57,468 bases of DNA, from NCBI RefSeq assembly GCF_020595055.1, contig NZ_JAJDOO010000005.1, forward strand, positions 138,016 through 195,483. Direction: 5' to 3'. Below the pieces are notes generated by a model. That model saw only the letters and a list, made by a program, of their open reading frames with translations. It was not told where the DNA came from and did no database searches. The translations under genes and the position numbers were made by a program. Positions within the stretch are counted from its first letter, which is position 1, and every line of letters starts with the position of its first letter. The DNA comes from Desulfosporosinus shakirovi. Its GTDB lineage: Bacteria > Bacillota > Desulfitobacteriia > Desulfitobacteriales > Desulfitobacteriaceae. Shown one piece after another: positions 34,999 to 42,875 of this stretch.

Positions 34999-36372
34999 TC
35001 AGCCATGAATGCTTAAGCCATGAACATTTTCAGCAGCTTCCATGATTGCTTCCGTTAAGGTAGGGTGGGCGTGAATGGTCGTCGCCAAATCTTTGGCTGT
35101 CATTTTTTTATTAACCGCTAATGCAGCTTCTCCAATCATGTCTGAGGCATGAGGTCCTATAATATGCACACCTAAGACAATATCGCTTTCTTTGTGAGCG
35201 ATAATTTTCACCAGCCCCTCCTTTTCTCCCATGCTTAAGGCTTTGCCGTTGGCCATGAAGTTGAACTTCCCTATAGTTATGGGGATTTCTTTTTCCTTGG
35301 CCATCTGTTCTGTAATTCCTACTGACGCCAGTTCCGGATGAGTAAATATGCAGCTGGGAACAGCTGTATAGTCTATCACGGTCTCTTTGCCCATAATGTT
35401 CTCGGCAGCGATAATCCCTTGAGCTGAGGCAACATGAGCCAACTGATATTTATTAACCACATCACCTATGGCAAAAATACCTTGAACGTTTGTTTTCATT
35501 TGATCCGTGACAATAATTTCTCCTTTTTCCCCCAAAGTTACCCCCAGATCTTCCAGTCCCAATTCCTTCGTGTTTAAACTTCTGCCAATGGAGATTAGAG
35601 CCTTTTGGGAAGATATGGTCTCTCCGCTTTCTAACCTGGCCTCAACACCCTCGGCAGTCTCTTGGATACTTTGAATTGTGACCTTTGTTTTTATGCTGAC
35701 GTTTTCCTTCTTCAAAAACATTTGTAAACGTTTGCTGAGATCTTTATCCAACAAAGGTAAGATGCTGGGGGCAGACTCAATCATGGTTATTTTAGACCCC
35801 AAAGTACCATAGATGTGAGCAAATTCGCACCCAATAACACCGGCACCGATAATAATTAAGCTTTCCGGAACTTCCTTCAGCATTAAAGCCTCTTCACTGG
35901 TAATGATGGTGCTGCCGTTGTACCCTAAAGCTTTGATCAGGGCCGGACTGGAGCCTGTGGCAATAATAATGTTCTTACAAGCTAATTCGCTGATATCACC
36001 ACCTGCATTCACTTGGACAAGGGCAGAATTTTTAATGGTGGCTTTGCCCTTATACAGATCAATCTTGTTTTTCCGCATCAGAAAGTTGATGCCATTGACT
36101 AATGTGTCCACAACTTCCTCTTTTTTAGCTTGAATTGCGGCAAAATTGATGACAGGCCTTCCAACCTCAATGCCAAACTCCTCTGCTTTCAAAACCGCCG
36201 TCAATTTTTCTGCGGCGGCGACCAAGCTTTTCGTGGGGATACAGCCTCTGTTTAAACAGGTTCCCCCTAAATTGTCCTTTTCAACTAACGCAACCTTGCC
36301 GCCCAATTGGGCTATTCGAATCGCAGATACGTATCCTCCGGGTCCTCCCCCGATTATAACTGCATCATACAA
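34999..36372 (-). CDS. lpdA: Dihydrolipoyl dehydrogenase
   Basis: 457 residues. FAD domain GGGPGGYVSAIRIAQLGG at the N terminus, redox disulfide in GGTCLNRGCIPTKSL (Cys40/Cys45), NAD motif GAGVIGCEFAHIYGTLG near 175, and the C-terminal active-site HAHPTLTE. The start is a TTG at 36372, placed eight bases after AAGGAGG. It re-oxidises lipoyl groups with NAD+. No E1/E2 dehydrogenase genes are adjacent; the orphan lipoyl carrier at 27520 on the same strand is a possible partner. Spacing of 66 bases to the sulfatase-like gene suggests co-transcription. Confidence 0.95.
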   Translation of the reverse strand: MYDAVIIGGGPGGYVSAIRIAQLGGKVALVEKDNLGGTCLNRGCIPTKSLVAAAEKLTAVLKAEEFGIEVGRPVINFAAIQAKKEEVVDTLVNGINFLMRKNKIDLYKGKATIKNSALVQVNAGGDISELACKNIIIATGSSPALIKALGYNGSTIITSEEALMLKEVPESLIIIGAGVIGCEFAHIYGTLGSKITMIESAPSILPLLDKDLSKRLQMFLKKENVSIKTKVTIQSIQETAEGVEARLESGETISSQKALISIGRSLNTKELGLEDLGVTLGEKGEIIVTDQMKTNVQGIFAIGDVVNKYQLAHVASAQGIIAAENIMGKETVIDYTAVPSCIFTHPELASVGITEQMAKEKEIPITIGKFNFMANGKALSMGEKEGLVKIIAHKESDIVLGVHIIGPHASDMIGEAALAVNKKMTAKDLATTIHAHPTLTEAIMEAAENVHGLSIHG

Positions 36373-36708
36373 TCTTATATCCTCCTTGAGATATTTTAGT
36401 TTTATAATTAGTAGTATATCTCATCAAGATGAATCATTTTGTAATCAGGATTACAATGTCAATAATAATCCAATAAAGAAAAACTTTGCTAAGGCCCAAC
36501 CTCCAAACCTCAGCTGCAAGCCCATGGAAAATAGGTCAACACTCTCACCCTCCCCGTTTTGAATCTTGAGCACATCGGCAAGCGGACCTGCCGACATGAC
36601 CTCAATTAAGTTCGGTTGTGTTAAATAAACGGCAGGATTTCTCTATAAAACGAAGAATACTTCTGATAAGAATGATTCGAGTCGTTTTTTGGAAGGCAGG
36701 GATAAATA
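36373..36708. other. Divergent promoter region
   Basis: 336 bases between lpdA (minus) and the sensor/GGDEF gene (plus). No gene seen. AAGGAGG on the minus strand belongs to lpdA; GGAAGGCAGGG on the plus strand serves the sensor gene. Confidence 0.4.
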
Positions 36709-38604
36709 ATGAGGCCGTTATTGAATCGGCACTACTTTCTTTTTTGGATTCTAAGTTTGACATTTTTGCTAATTCAAGCAACCCATGTCAATGCGGCCCC
36801 CCCTGAAATAAAAACGATTAGAGTGGTCATGGATGACGACTATCCCCCTTATGCTTTTCGCGATAGTAAGGGTAATTTACAAGGAATCACACTTGATCAG
36901 TGGAAACTTTTTGAGCAAAAGACTGGGATAAAAGTGACTATCACCGGGATGAACGGGAATAAAGCCTATGAGAGTATGCTAAATGGTGACTTCGATGTCA
37001 TTGATACCATCTCTTATAATGCTGACAGAGCCAAGATCTTTGATTATTCAAATCCTTATGCGACGATTGATGTTCCTATATTTTTCCACAAAAATATATC
37101 CGGCATTACTGATGTTAATTCTTTGAAGGGATTTACTGTTGCAGTGAAAAAAGAGGATAGCAGTATCCATTTTCTTAAAGAAAACGGCATTACCAATATT
37201 AAAGAATATGATACGACTGAAGCAATTGTCCAAGCAGCTAAAGATCATAAGGCCGTAATATTTACGATGGGAAAACCCCCTGCCCTCTACTATCTGTATA
37301 AATTGGGAATACAAGATACCTTCAATTATTCTAGTTCGTCATTATACACCAGCCAACTTTTCAGAGCCATTTACAAGGGGCATTCGGGGTTTATGCCTGC
37401 CATTAATAATGGATTTGCCCAGATCTCCGAAATTGAATATGAAGGCATTAATAAAAAGTGGTTTGGTTTAACCAATATGCCTTTCTATGAACATCCTTTA
37501 TTCAGAGTTTCTGTCATCGTCGCCGGGGCAGTTTTTCTGGTGGCTTTCCTACTATTTATCGGGAATAGGACGCTTCGGCGCATGGTCCAACAAAAGACCA
37601 ATGAGCTATGGAATGCCCTTCGCTCAAAAGAACAAGTTGAAGCTGAAATCAGAGAGTTAAATGCTGAACTTGAAAACAGAGTCATTGAAAGAACCTCACA
37701 GCTGGAGGACCTTAATAGTGAGCTTGAAGAAAGTAATGCGCTGCTTGAGGAAGAGATTGTCAAGCGTGAGAACGTAGAAGAAGAGATACGAGCCTTGAAT
37801 GAGGAGCTTGAAGATAAGATAAGAATGCGTACAAGTGAGTTAGATCAGCTCAACACAATATTGGAACAACACAATGGTTTTTTACGGGAATCACAAAGAG
37901 TGGCCCGTCTGGGGAGCTATGTTACAGATGTCATAACGAGAGAATGGCAGTGTTCACCAGAGCTTGAAGAAATTTTGGGGATTGATGCAATCTATCCTCA
38001 CACGAAGGATGGATGGGTGAGAATTGTTCATCCGGATTGGAGGGCCCCTCTTTCTGATTATTTTTTGCAGATTAAAAATGCACAGCAGCGCTTCGATTTT
38101 GAATACAAAATCATACGTATTAATGATGGAGAGGAACGCTGGGTGCATGAGCTTGGAAAGGTTGAATTTGATCAACAAGTCAACAGGCTTCGATTGATTG
38201 GCATGATTCAGGATGTGACCGATCGCAAGCGTACTGAAGAGGAAATCATATATTTAAGCTTCCATGATCAATTGACGGGTCTCTATAACCGGCGCTTTTT
38301 TGAAGAGGAATTAAAGCGACTCGATGTCGTAAGGAATTATCCCTTGACTCTGGTGATGGCTGATGTTAATGGGCTTAAACTAATTAATGATTCCTTCGGT
38401 CATGCCGTCGGTGATGAACTCCTAAAAAACGTTGCCCTAGTGCTCCGCAAAGGCTGCCGAGAAGATGATATTATTGCCCGACTCGGTGGAGATGAATTTG
38501 TCATCCTTTTGCCCAATACGAATCCTGCTCAAACTGAACAAATTCTCAAACGAATCAATGCCTTAGCTTCACAGGAAAGAGTTATCTATTTCCTGTGGCT
38601 ATGA
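36709..38604 (+). CDS. Periplasmic-sensor, PAS and GGDEF signalling protein, 5' part of a frameshifted gene
   Basis: 631 residues. A signal/anchor segment (6-25) leads into an extracellular solute-binding domain of SBP_bac_3 type (about 35-255, DDDYPPYAFRDSKGNLQG). A membrane helix (about 268-288), a long coiled coil (about 295-400) and a PAS-like domain (about 405-510) follow. The GGDEF domain begins at about 520 (DQLTGLYNRRFFEEE) and has the active RLGGDEFV motif, so diguanylate cyclase activity is possible. The frame breaks near 38577 just before the end of GGDEF; the missing end (SISCGYETK) is encoded in another frame, and the HD-GYP part follows in a third. Probably one gene interrupted by two indels or sequencing errors. 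Confidence 0.8.
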   Translation: MRPLLNRHYFLFWILSLTFLLIQATHVNAAPPEIKTIRVVMDDDYPPYAFRDSKGNLQGITLDQWKLFEQKTGIKVTITGMNGNKAYESMLNGDFDVIDTISYNADRAKIFDYSNPYATIDVPIFFHKNISGITDVNSLKGFTVAVKKEDSSIHFLKENGITNIKEYDTTEAIVQAAKDHKAVIFTMGKPPALYYLYKLGIQDTFNYSSSSLYTSQLFRAIYKGHSGFMPAINNGFAQISEIEYEGINKKWFGLTNMPFYEHPLFRVSVIVAGAVFLVAFLLFIGNRTLRRMVQQKTNELWNALRSKEQVEAEIRELNAELENRVIERTSQLEDLNSELEESNALLEEEIVKRENVEEEIRALNEELEDKIRMRTSELDQLNTILEQHNGFLRESQRVARLGSYVTDVITREWQCSPELEEILGIDAIYPHTKDGWVRIVHPDWRAPLSDYFLQIKNAQQRFDFEYKIIRINDGEERWVHELGKVEFDQQVNRLRLIGMIQDVTDRKRTEEEIIYLSFHDQLTGLYNRRFFEEELKRLDVVRNYPLTLVMADVNGLKLINDSFGHAVGDELLKNVALVLRKGCREDDIIARLGGDEFVILLPNTNPAQTEQILKRINALASQERVIYFLWL

Positions 38605-39254
38605 AACAAAGCTTTACGAGAAAGAGGGATATCCGTGAACTTTTAAAAAAAGCCGAAGATTATATGTACAAGAGAAAACTCTTTGAAGGCCCAAGTATAC
38701 GTGGAAAAACCATCGAGACGATTATCCGAACCCTTCACGAAAAGAACAAGCGAGAAGAACAGCACTCCTACCGAGTTTCCGCCCTCTGCCAAAGTATGGG
38801 AGAAGCCCTGGGTCTGCTGGAAGGAGAAGTTCAGGAACTAAAAAACGTTGGCTTACTTCATGATATTGGCAAGATAGCAATCGACGAAGAGATACTTAAC
38901 AAACCCGGAAAATTAACCCATGATGAATGGGAAGAAATCAAGCGGCATCCAGAAATCGGTTATCGCATTCTGAGTACGGTCAATGGTATGGTAGAAATGG
39001 CGGAATACGTGTTGGCTCACCATGAACGATGGGATGGTTTAGGCTATCCGAAGGGTTTAAAGGGTGACGAGTTACCCCTTCAACCTAGGATTATTGCCAT
39101 TGCCGATGCCTATGATGCCATGACGAGTGCCAGAAGCTATCGAAGCGCTTTACCTGATAAAGTTGCTATCGCTGAACTTCAAAAGAATGCAGGAATTCAA
39201 TTCGACCCTGATTTAGTGACACTCTTTATTGACAAAGTTATCAACGCATCTTAA
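38595..39254 (+). CDS. HD-GYP phosphodiesterase domain, 3' part of the frameshifted gene
   Basis: 219 residues as annotated, although the true coding continuity is with the upstream gene. The start codon lies in the overlap and has no ribosome site. The first part ends the GGDEF domain (DIRELLKKAEDYMYKRKLFEGP), then the HD-GYP domain carries HDIGK, HPEIGYRIL, HHERWDGLGYP and the final DAYDAMTS. It would degrade c-di-GMP. Removing one T in the stretch around 38611-38616 restores KLTRKRDIRELL in frame with the end of GGDEF. Followed by a strong bidirectional terminator. Confidence 0.75.
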   Translation: MAMKQSFTRKRDIRELLKKAEDYMYKRKLFEGPSIRGKTIETIIRTLHEKNKREEQHSYRVSALCQSMGEALGLLEGEVQELKNVGLLHDIGKIAIDEEILNKPGKLTHDEWEEIKRHPEIGYRILSTVNGMVEMAEYVLAHHERWDGLGYPKGLKGDELPLQPRIIAIADAYDAMTSARSYRSALPDKVAIAELQKNAGIQFDPDLVTLFIDKVINAS

Positions 39255-39263
39255 GACAGTATT

Positions 39264-39307
39264 TTGTGAATTAAGGGAAGCCATCTCCGGCTTCCCTTAA
39301 TTCACAA
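39264..39307. terminator. Bidirectional terminator
   Basis: Perfect 19-base stem (TTGTGAATTAAGGGAAGCC and its complement) with a six-base loop between two convergent c-di-GMP genes. Confidence 0.9.
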
Positions 39308-39378
39308 TATCTTTCATTCACTTCCAAAACTAAGCAACAATGTCTAAATTCCAACCATTTGCTATTGTGATAATAGCC

Positions 39379-41214
39379 TTACGCGGAAATCATACACTTG
39401 TTTCTTCCAGCTAATTTACCCCGATAAAGAGCCTCATCTGCACTGGCTATTAGTATGTCCAATGAGGTGTTTTCCCGGTATTGACATAGTCCAAGGGTAA
39501 TCGTAACGCTCTTGCCGATGTCTGCGTGACGGTATTCAGCTACTGCCCTGCGTATCTCATTGGCCTTGCCATGAATCGTATCCAATTGCTCCGTCTCAAG
39601 TACTATTAAGAATTCCTCGCCGCCCCACCGGCCAACAAAACCACAGCCGCTAATAGCTGACCTTAATATTTCTGACAAAAGCACAAGGATTTCGTCGCCT
39701 TTAACATGCCCGAACTGATCATTAATATCTTTAAAATGATCAATATCAGCTAAGCCAATGTAAAAGTCCTTTTTCTGCTCAATCAGTTCCTTTATTTTTG
39801 CAAGTACCAACCGTCTGTTGGGTAATTTAGTCAGATAATCTGTTTTAGACATAACTTCCATTTCCTCCAGAGCACTCTGTAAATCGGAAGTCCGTTCCTT
39901 AACCAGGGATTCAAGATTACTGTTCATAAGCTTAAGCTCTGACAAAATCGATTTATTCTCTGCAGAGAGCTGCTCAGCTCTTGTAAAGGCATTAGAAAAT
40001 CTAGCAGACAAGGTATAGGCCTGCGTAAAGGTAAATACTGAAACACCTAAGGGAATTAGGGAAGGCGTATTGGCAAGTGTGATTTGGTAAATAAAATCAT
40101 TGATAAATGTTATCCCTAAGAAAGCGAAACCCAGAAATACGATATTTGCAAAAGGAACACTTTTAAATACGCCAATAACCAAGCGAATCATTGCATAGCC
40201 TAATAATGCAAATCCAAATACAGCATAAATCATCAATAGCCTGTCCGCTGAACTATAGGGAATCCAGAGGATGAGAAAACCAAACAATGATCCCAGAGCG
40301 ATACTGAACTTGACAAACCATTTAGAGAACAGGCCATCCAAAGCATAGTATAAGAATCCACACAAAGCTGCAAAACCGATAAACGCAGATAGATAAGCCA
40401 TTCGTCCGTAAACAAAAAAACTGAGATTCAAATGACTTGGTAAAAAGCGTTCTCCTAGCAATAACATACGGAGTGCAAACAAGAGGCAAAAAACTCCGAA
40501 ATAAAGCGGTGCCCGATCCTTTGTCCTCATAATATACAGACCAAAATGATAGATTCCCATAATGAGCAGCATACCAAAAAGGAACAAATCCCTGCCTAAA
40601 CCCAACTGTACTGCTTGGGTAATCTGAGAGGCTAATCCGATTTTGGGCGCTACGATGGTACAATCTTCTGCTGTAAAATCTGATGTATGATAAATCAGCT
40701 CCACTTCATTGCTTTCCGGGTTAAAGTAGGTGGTGAGTATATTGTAGTAAGGTACGCTATTCTCCCGGCACGTTCCGACTTTTCCCACTTCACCGTGTAG
40801 ATTGCCGTCAATGTAAAGTTTAAAGGATGTCAGTATGATATCTGTCCGTAGTCCATATGTCGACCTACCTTCAGGCAGTTTTATAACGAGCCTCAGCGTA
40901 CCGTAGAATTTGTTTTCGGCAAAAGGCTTGAAGCGCGCCATGCTTTCTTTAGTGCTGGTTATTTCAATAGGAGATGGCACAACCTCAACACCCTGCACAA
41001 AGTCATCATGCGTCAGAAACCGATTGAAGTAGAATGACCATGCACCTTCTAAGCTAACAATTCCATTTTTCTCAAATGACCAGTTGCTTAAATCCAGGAC
41101 ACCGTTGATTGGTTTTGGTGGCTGCGCGACAGTTGGTTTATGTAACAATAATGTGGCTGACAAAAGGATGATTAGCCCTATAATTGCAAAGATCGGAGCG
41201 ATTTTCTTTCTCAT
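39379..41214 (-). CDS. Membrane diguanylate cyclase of the 7TMR-DISM type
   Basis: 611 residues. An N-terminal membrane/signal segment is followed by an extracellular jelly-roll-like DISMED domain (about 40-190). Seven hydrophobic helices (about 200-400) form the 7TM-DISM module, then a coiled coil (about 405-445) and a GGDEF domain with KTDYLTKLPNRR and the active motif RWGGEEFLIVL. It should make c-di-GMP in response to an external carbohydrate-like or other ligand. The gene lies 10 bases downstream of the papain-like gene, so they are probably co-transcribed. Confidence 0.9.
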   Translation of the reverse strand: MRKKIAPIFAIIGLIILLSATLLLHKPTVAQPPKPINGVLDLSNWSFEKNGIVSLEGAWSFYFNRFLTHDDFVQGVEVVPSPIEITSTKESMARFKPFAENKFYGTLRLVIKLPEGRSTYGLRTDIILTSFKLYIDGNLHGEVGKVGTCRENSVPYYNILTTYFNPESNEVELIYHTSDFTAEDCTIVAPKIGLASQITQAVQLGLGRDLFLFGMLLIMGIYHFGLYIMRTKDRAPLYFGVFCLLFALRMLLLGERFLPSHLNLSFFVYGRMAYLSAFIGFAALCGFLYYALDGLFSKWFVKFSIALGSLFGFLILWIPYSSADRLLMIYAVFGFALLGYAMIRLVIGVFKSVPFANIVFLGFAFLGITFINDFIYQITLANTPSLIPLGVSVFTFTQAYTLSARFSNAFTRAEQLSAENKSILSELKLMNSNLESLVKERTSDLQSALEEMEVMSKTDYLTKLPNRRLVLAKIKELIEQKKDFYIGLADIDHFKDINDQFGHVKGDEILVLLSEILRSAISGCGFVGRWGGEEFLIVLETEQLDTIHGKANEIRRAVAEYRHADIGKSVTITLGLCQYRENTSLDILIASADEALYRGKLAGRNKCMISA

Positions 41215-41224
41215 AATATCATCT

Positions 41225-41872
41225 CTACTTATTCAGTCTTGCCCCGTCAATAAAGTGAAAAGGCTGCAAGGAGGGCATATTGTCGCCTTTGTTAAAGTCA
41301 TCCGGGCAATACCCGTTTGGTACGTGTTCTGTAGAGATGAATCCCATCGCCATGAAGGTCTCTGCCGTTAATTCACTGCAAAACACTTCCGTATCGGGCG
41401 CTGGTTTATTGAAAGACCTGCCTTCTATGTAGTATTTCAAGGCATTTTCAGCCGTTGGAAATCCACGATCATGAACTTTGTCTATGAAAGCCTTAAGCTG
41501 TTCCAGCTCCGTTTGCATCAACGAACGATTTAAATATTTTACCAAAAAATGCGTATCGTAATGTTGATTTACATCCACCTGGATACGATCATGCAGTGAT
41601 ACGAGCATGGGACCGTTTTCTTTGGGTTTGCCTGTCAGGTAATCTGTAAGGCCGTCACCGGAGGCTGTCGACTCCCAAAAAAGAGGGTCTTCAACCGTCA
41701 TGCCCATGTCCTTGGGTAAAACAACCATACCCACGTGTGACCAGTATGACCATTCAATCAATTCGATCAACTTACTTGTCGTTTGAACACCATGGAATAA
41801 AATGAGATCCCCGGTTTTAAGACTGTCTTTTACATCATTGTAAGCTATCTCTCTAATCATAATTTCCATCAT
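41225..41872 (-). CDS. Permuted papain-fold hydrolase (YiiX/NlpC-like)
   Basis: 215 residues without signal peptide. The order of catalytic elements is permuted relative to NlpC/P60: GDLILFHG and WSYWSHVGMVV (His) come first, and the Cys in EVFCSELTAETFMAMG comes last. This matches the YiiX/YaeF (C92-like) papain-fold group, which includes amidases and lipid-acyl hydrolases. The substrate is unknown. Several in-frame ATGs crowd the start (41872, 41869, 41860) and the ribosome site is weak, so the start could be up to four codons downstream. Confidence 0.75.
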   Translation of the reverse strand: MMEIMIREIAYNDVKDSLKTGDLILFHGVQTTSKLIELIEWSYWSHVGMVVLPKDMGMTVEDPLFWESTASGDGLTDYLTGKPKENGPMLVSLHDRIQVDVNQHYDTHFLVKYLNRSLMQTELEQLKAFIDKVHDRGFPTAENALKYYIEGRSFNKPAPDTEVFCSELTAETFMAMGFISTEHVPNGYCPDDFNKGDNMPSLQPFHFIDGARLNK

Positions 41873-42221
41873 CCTTTTAATTTTTTTCCAAATACCCTTG
41901 TCCGCTCCAACATTACCGCCGTCTCTACATTCTTTGTCACATTTCTCTTTGTGTTTGATCCTTGGTATGTGTCAAATAAACCCATTTTAGACACTAATCT
42001 TATTTCTTCGAGTTATCCATTTATATTTCCGCGTGATTTCTTTATTCCCTTCCAGGACATTGAAAAAAAGCAAAAAAATTAAAGACCTGGCTTCTTATTA
42101 CTAATTGATGAAACAGCAAATCTGCCACCCCAATGCCTTGAGGGGACAAAAAAACCGCTTGAAGCTGATACGCTCTTGGCGGCGGGGTATATTTCTTTAT
42201 CCAGTTAATTATTTTGCAACG

Positions 42222-42490
42222 CAAGTTTAAAGCTGTAATATATTCTTTTCGAGCTCGTTGGCTGATTTCAGCAGTAGGAACAATTCCATCAAAGCCATGA
42301 AAGCCACCCGGGATATAAATGAAATTCCGTAGATACACCAGCCTGCCTTAATCTTGCTGCATAATCCATCGTTTCATCACGAAATGGATCTAAATCACCA
42401 ACACAAGTATATGTCGGTGGAAGCCCCGATAAATCAGTCCCACGTACTGGGAGCAACATAGGGAGATACTTCTCCTTTATGGCTTGTGTG
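42222..42490 (-). pseudogene. Remnant of an alpha/beta hydrolase (esterase/lipase)
   Basis: On the minus strand one frame encodes DLSGLPPTYTCVGDLDPFRDETMDYAARLRQAG and the next frame YIPGGFHGFDGIVPTAEISQRARKEYITAL. These are the acid (Asp) and His regions of hormone-sensitive-lipase-like hydrolases. The nucleophile-serine half is missing and there is one frameshift at the PGG step. Dead. Confidence 0.75.
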
Positions 42491-42644
42491 CGTCATTTTA
42501 CACTTAAATAAAAAATAATCCACCATACTATAATTGTACAGTGGATAGAAGATATGAACCGAATCCAAGAAGGATCTTTAGTACTTCTTAAGGAAACCGG
42601 AATAATCCTCCAGTCTATGGAAACCCTATATATCTTCATCAGTC

Positions 42645-42848
42645 TTATTTTGAAATATGCTTGTTTAGCTTATCAATCAGTTCCTGTACTGAAACACCAT
42701 GCACCATGCAAGCCTGCTCCAGACTTTCGCTAGTGGAAGAAGGACAACCCAGACAATGCATTCCCATCTCTAAAAAATAAGGTGCCGTAGTTTGATCTGC
42801 CTTTAAGATTTCCCCAATTAACGTATTTTTTGTTACGGTCATTTTCAT
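42645..42848 (-). CDS. DUF1858 protein (hybrid-cluster-associated redox disulfide domain)
   Basis: 67 residues. It fits the DUF1858 / TIGR03980 group: VTKNTLIGEIL at the N terminus and the cysteine pair in GMHCLGCPSSTSESLEQACMVHG. Such small proteins are thought to act with redox proteins, often hybrid cluster protein. It follows the Lon gene by 27 bases, so it is the last gene of the lon unit; a link between protein quality control and redox sensing is inference. Confidence 0.85.
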   Translation of the reverse strand: MKMTVTKNTLIGEILKADQTTAPYFLEMGMHCLGCPSSTSESLEQACMVHGVSVQELIDKLNKHISK

Positions 42849-42875
42849 TTCCTCTTTTCTTTAAAATATATTTAG

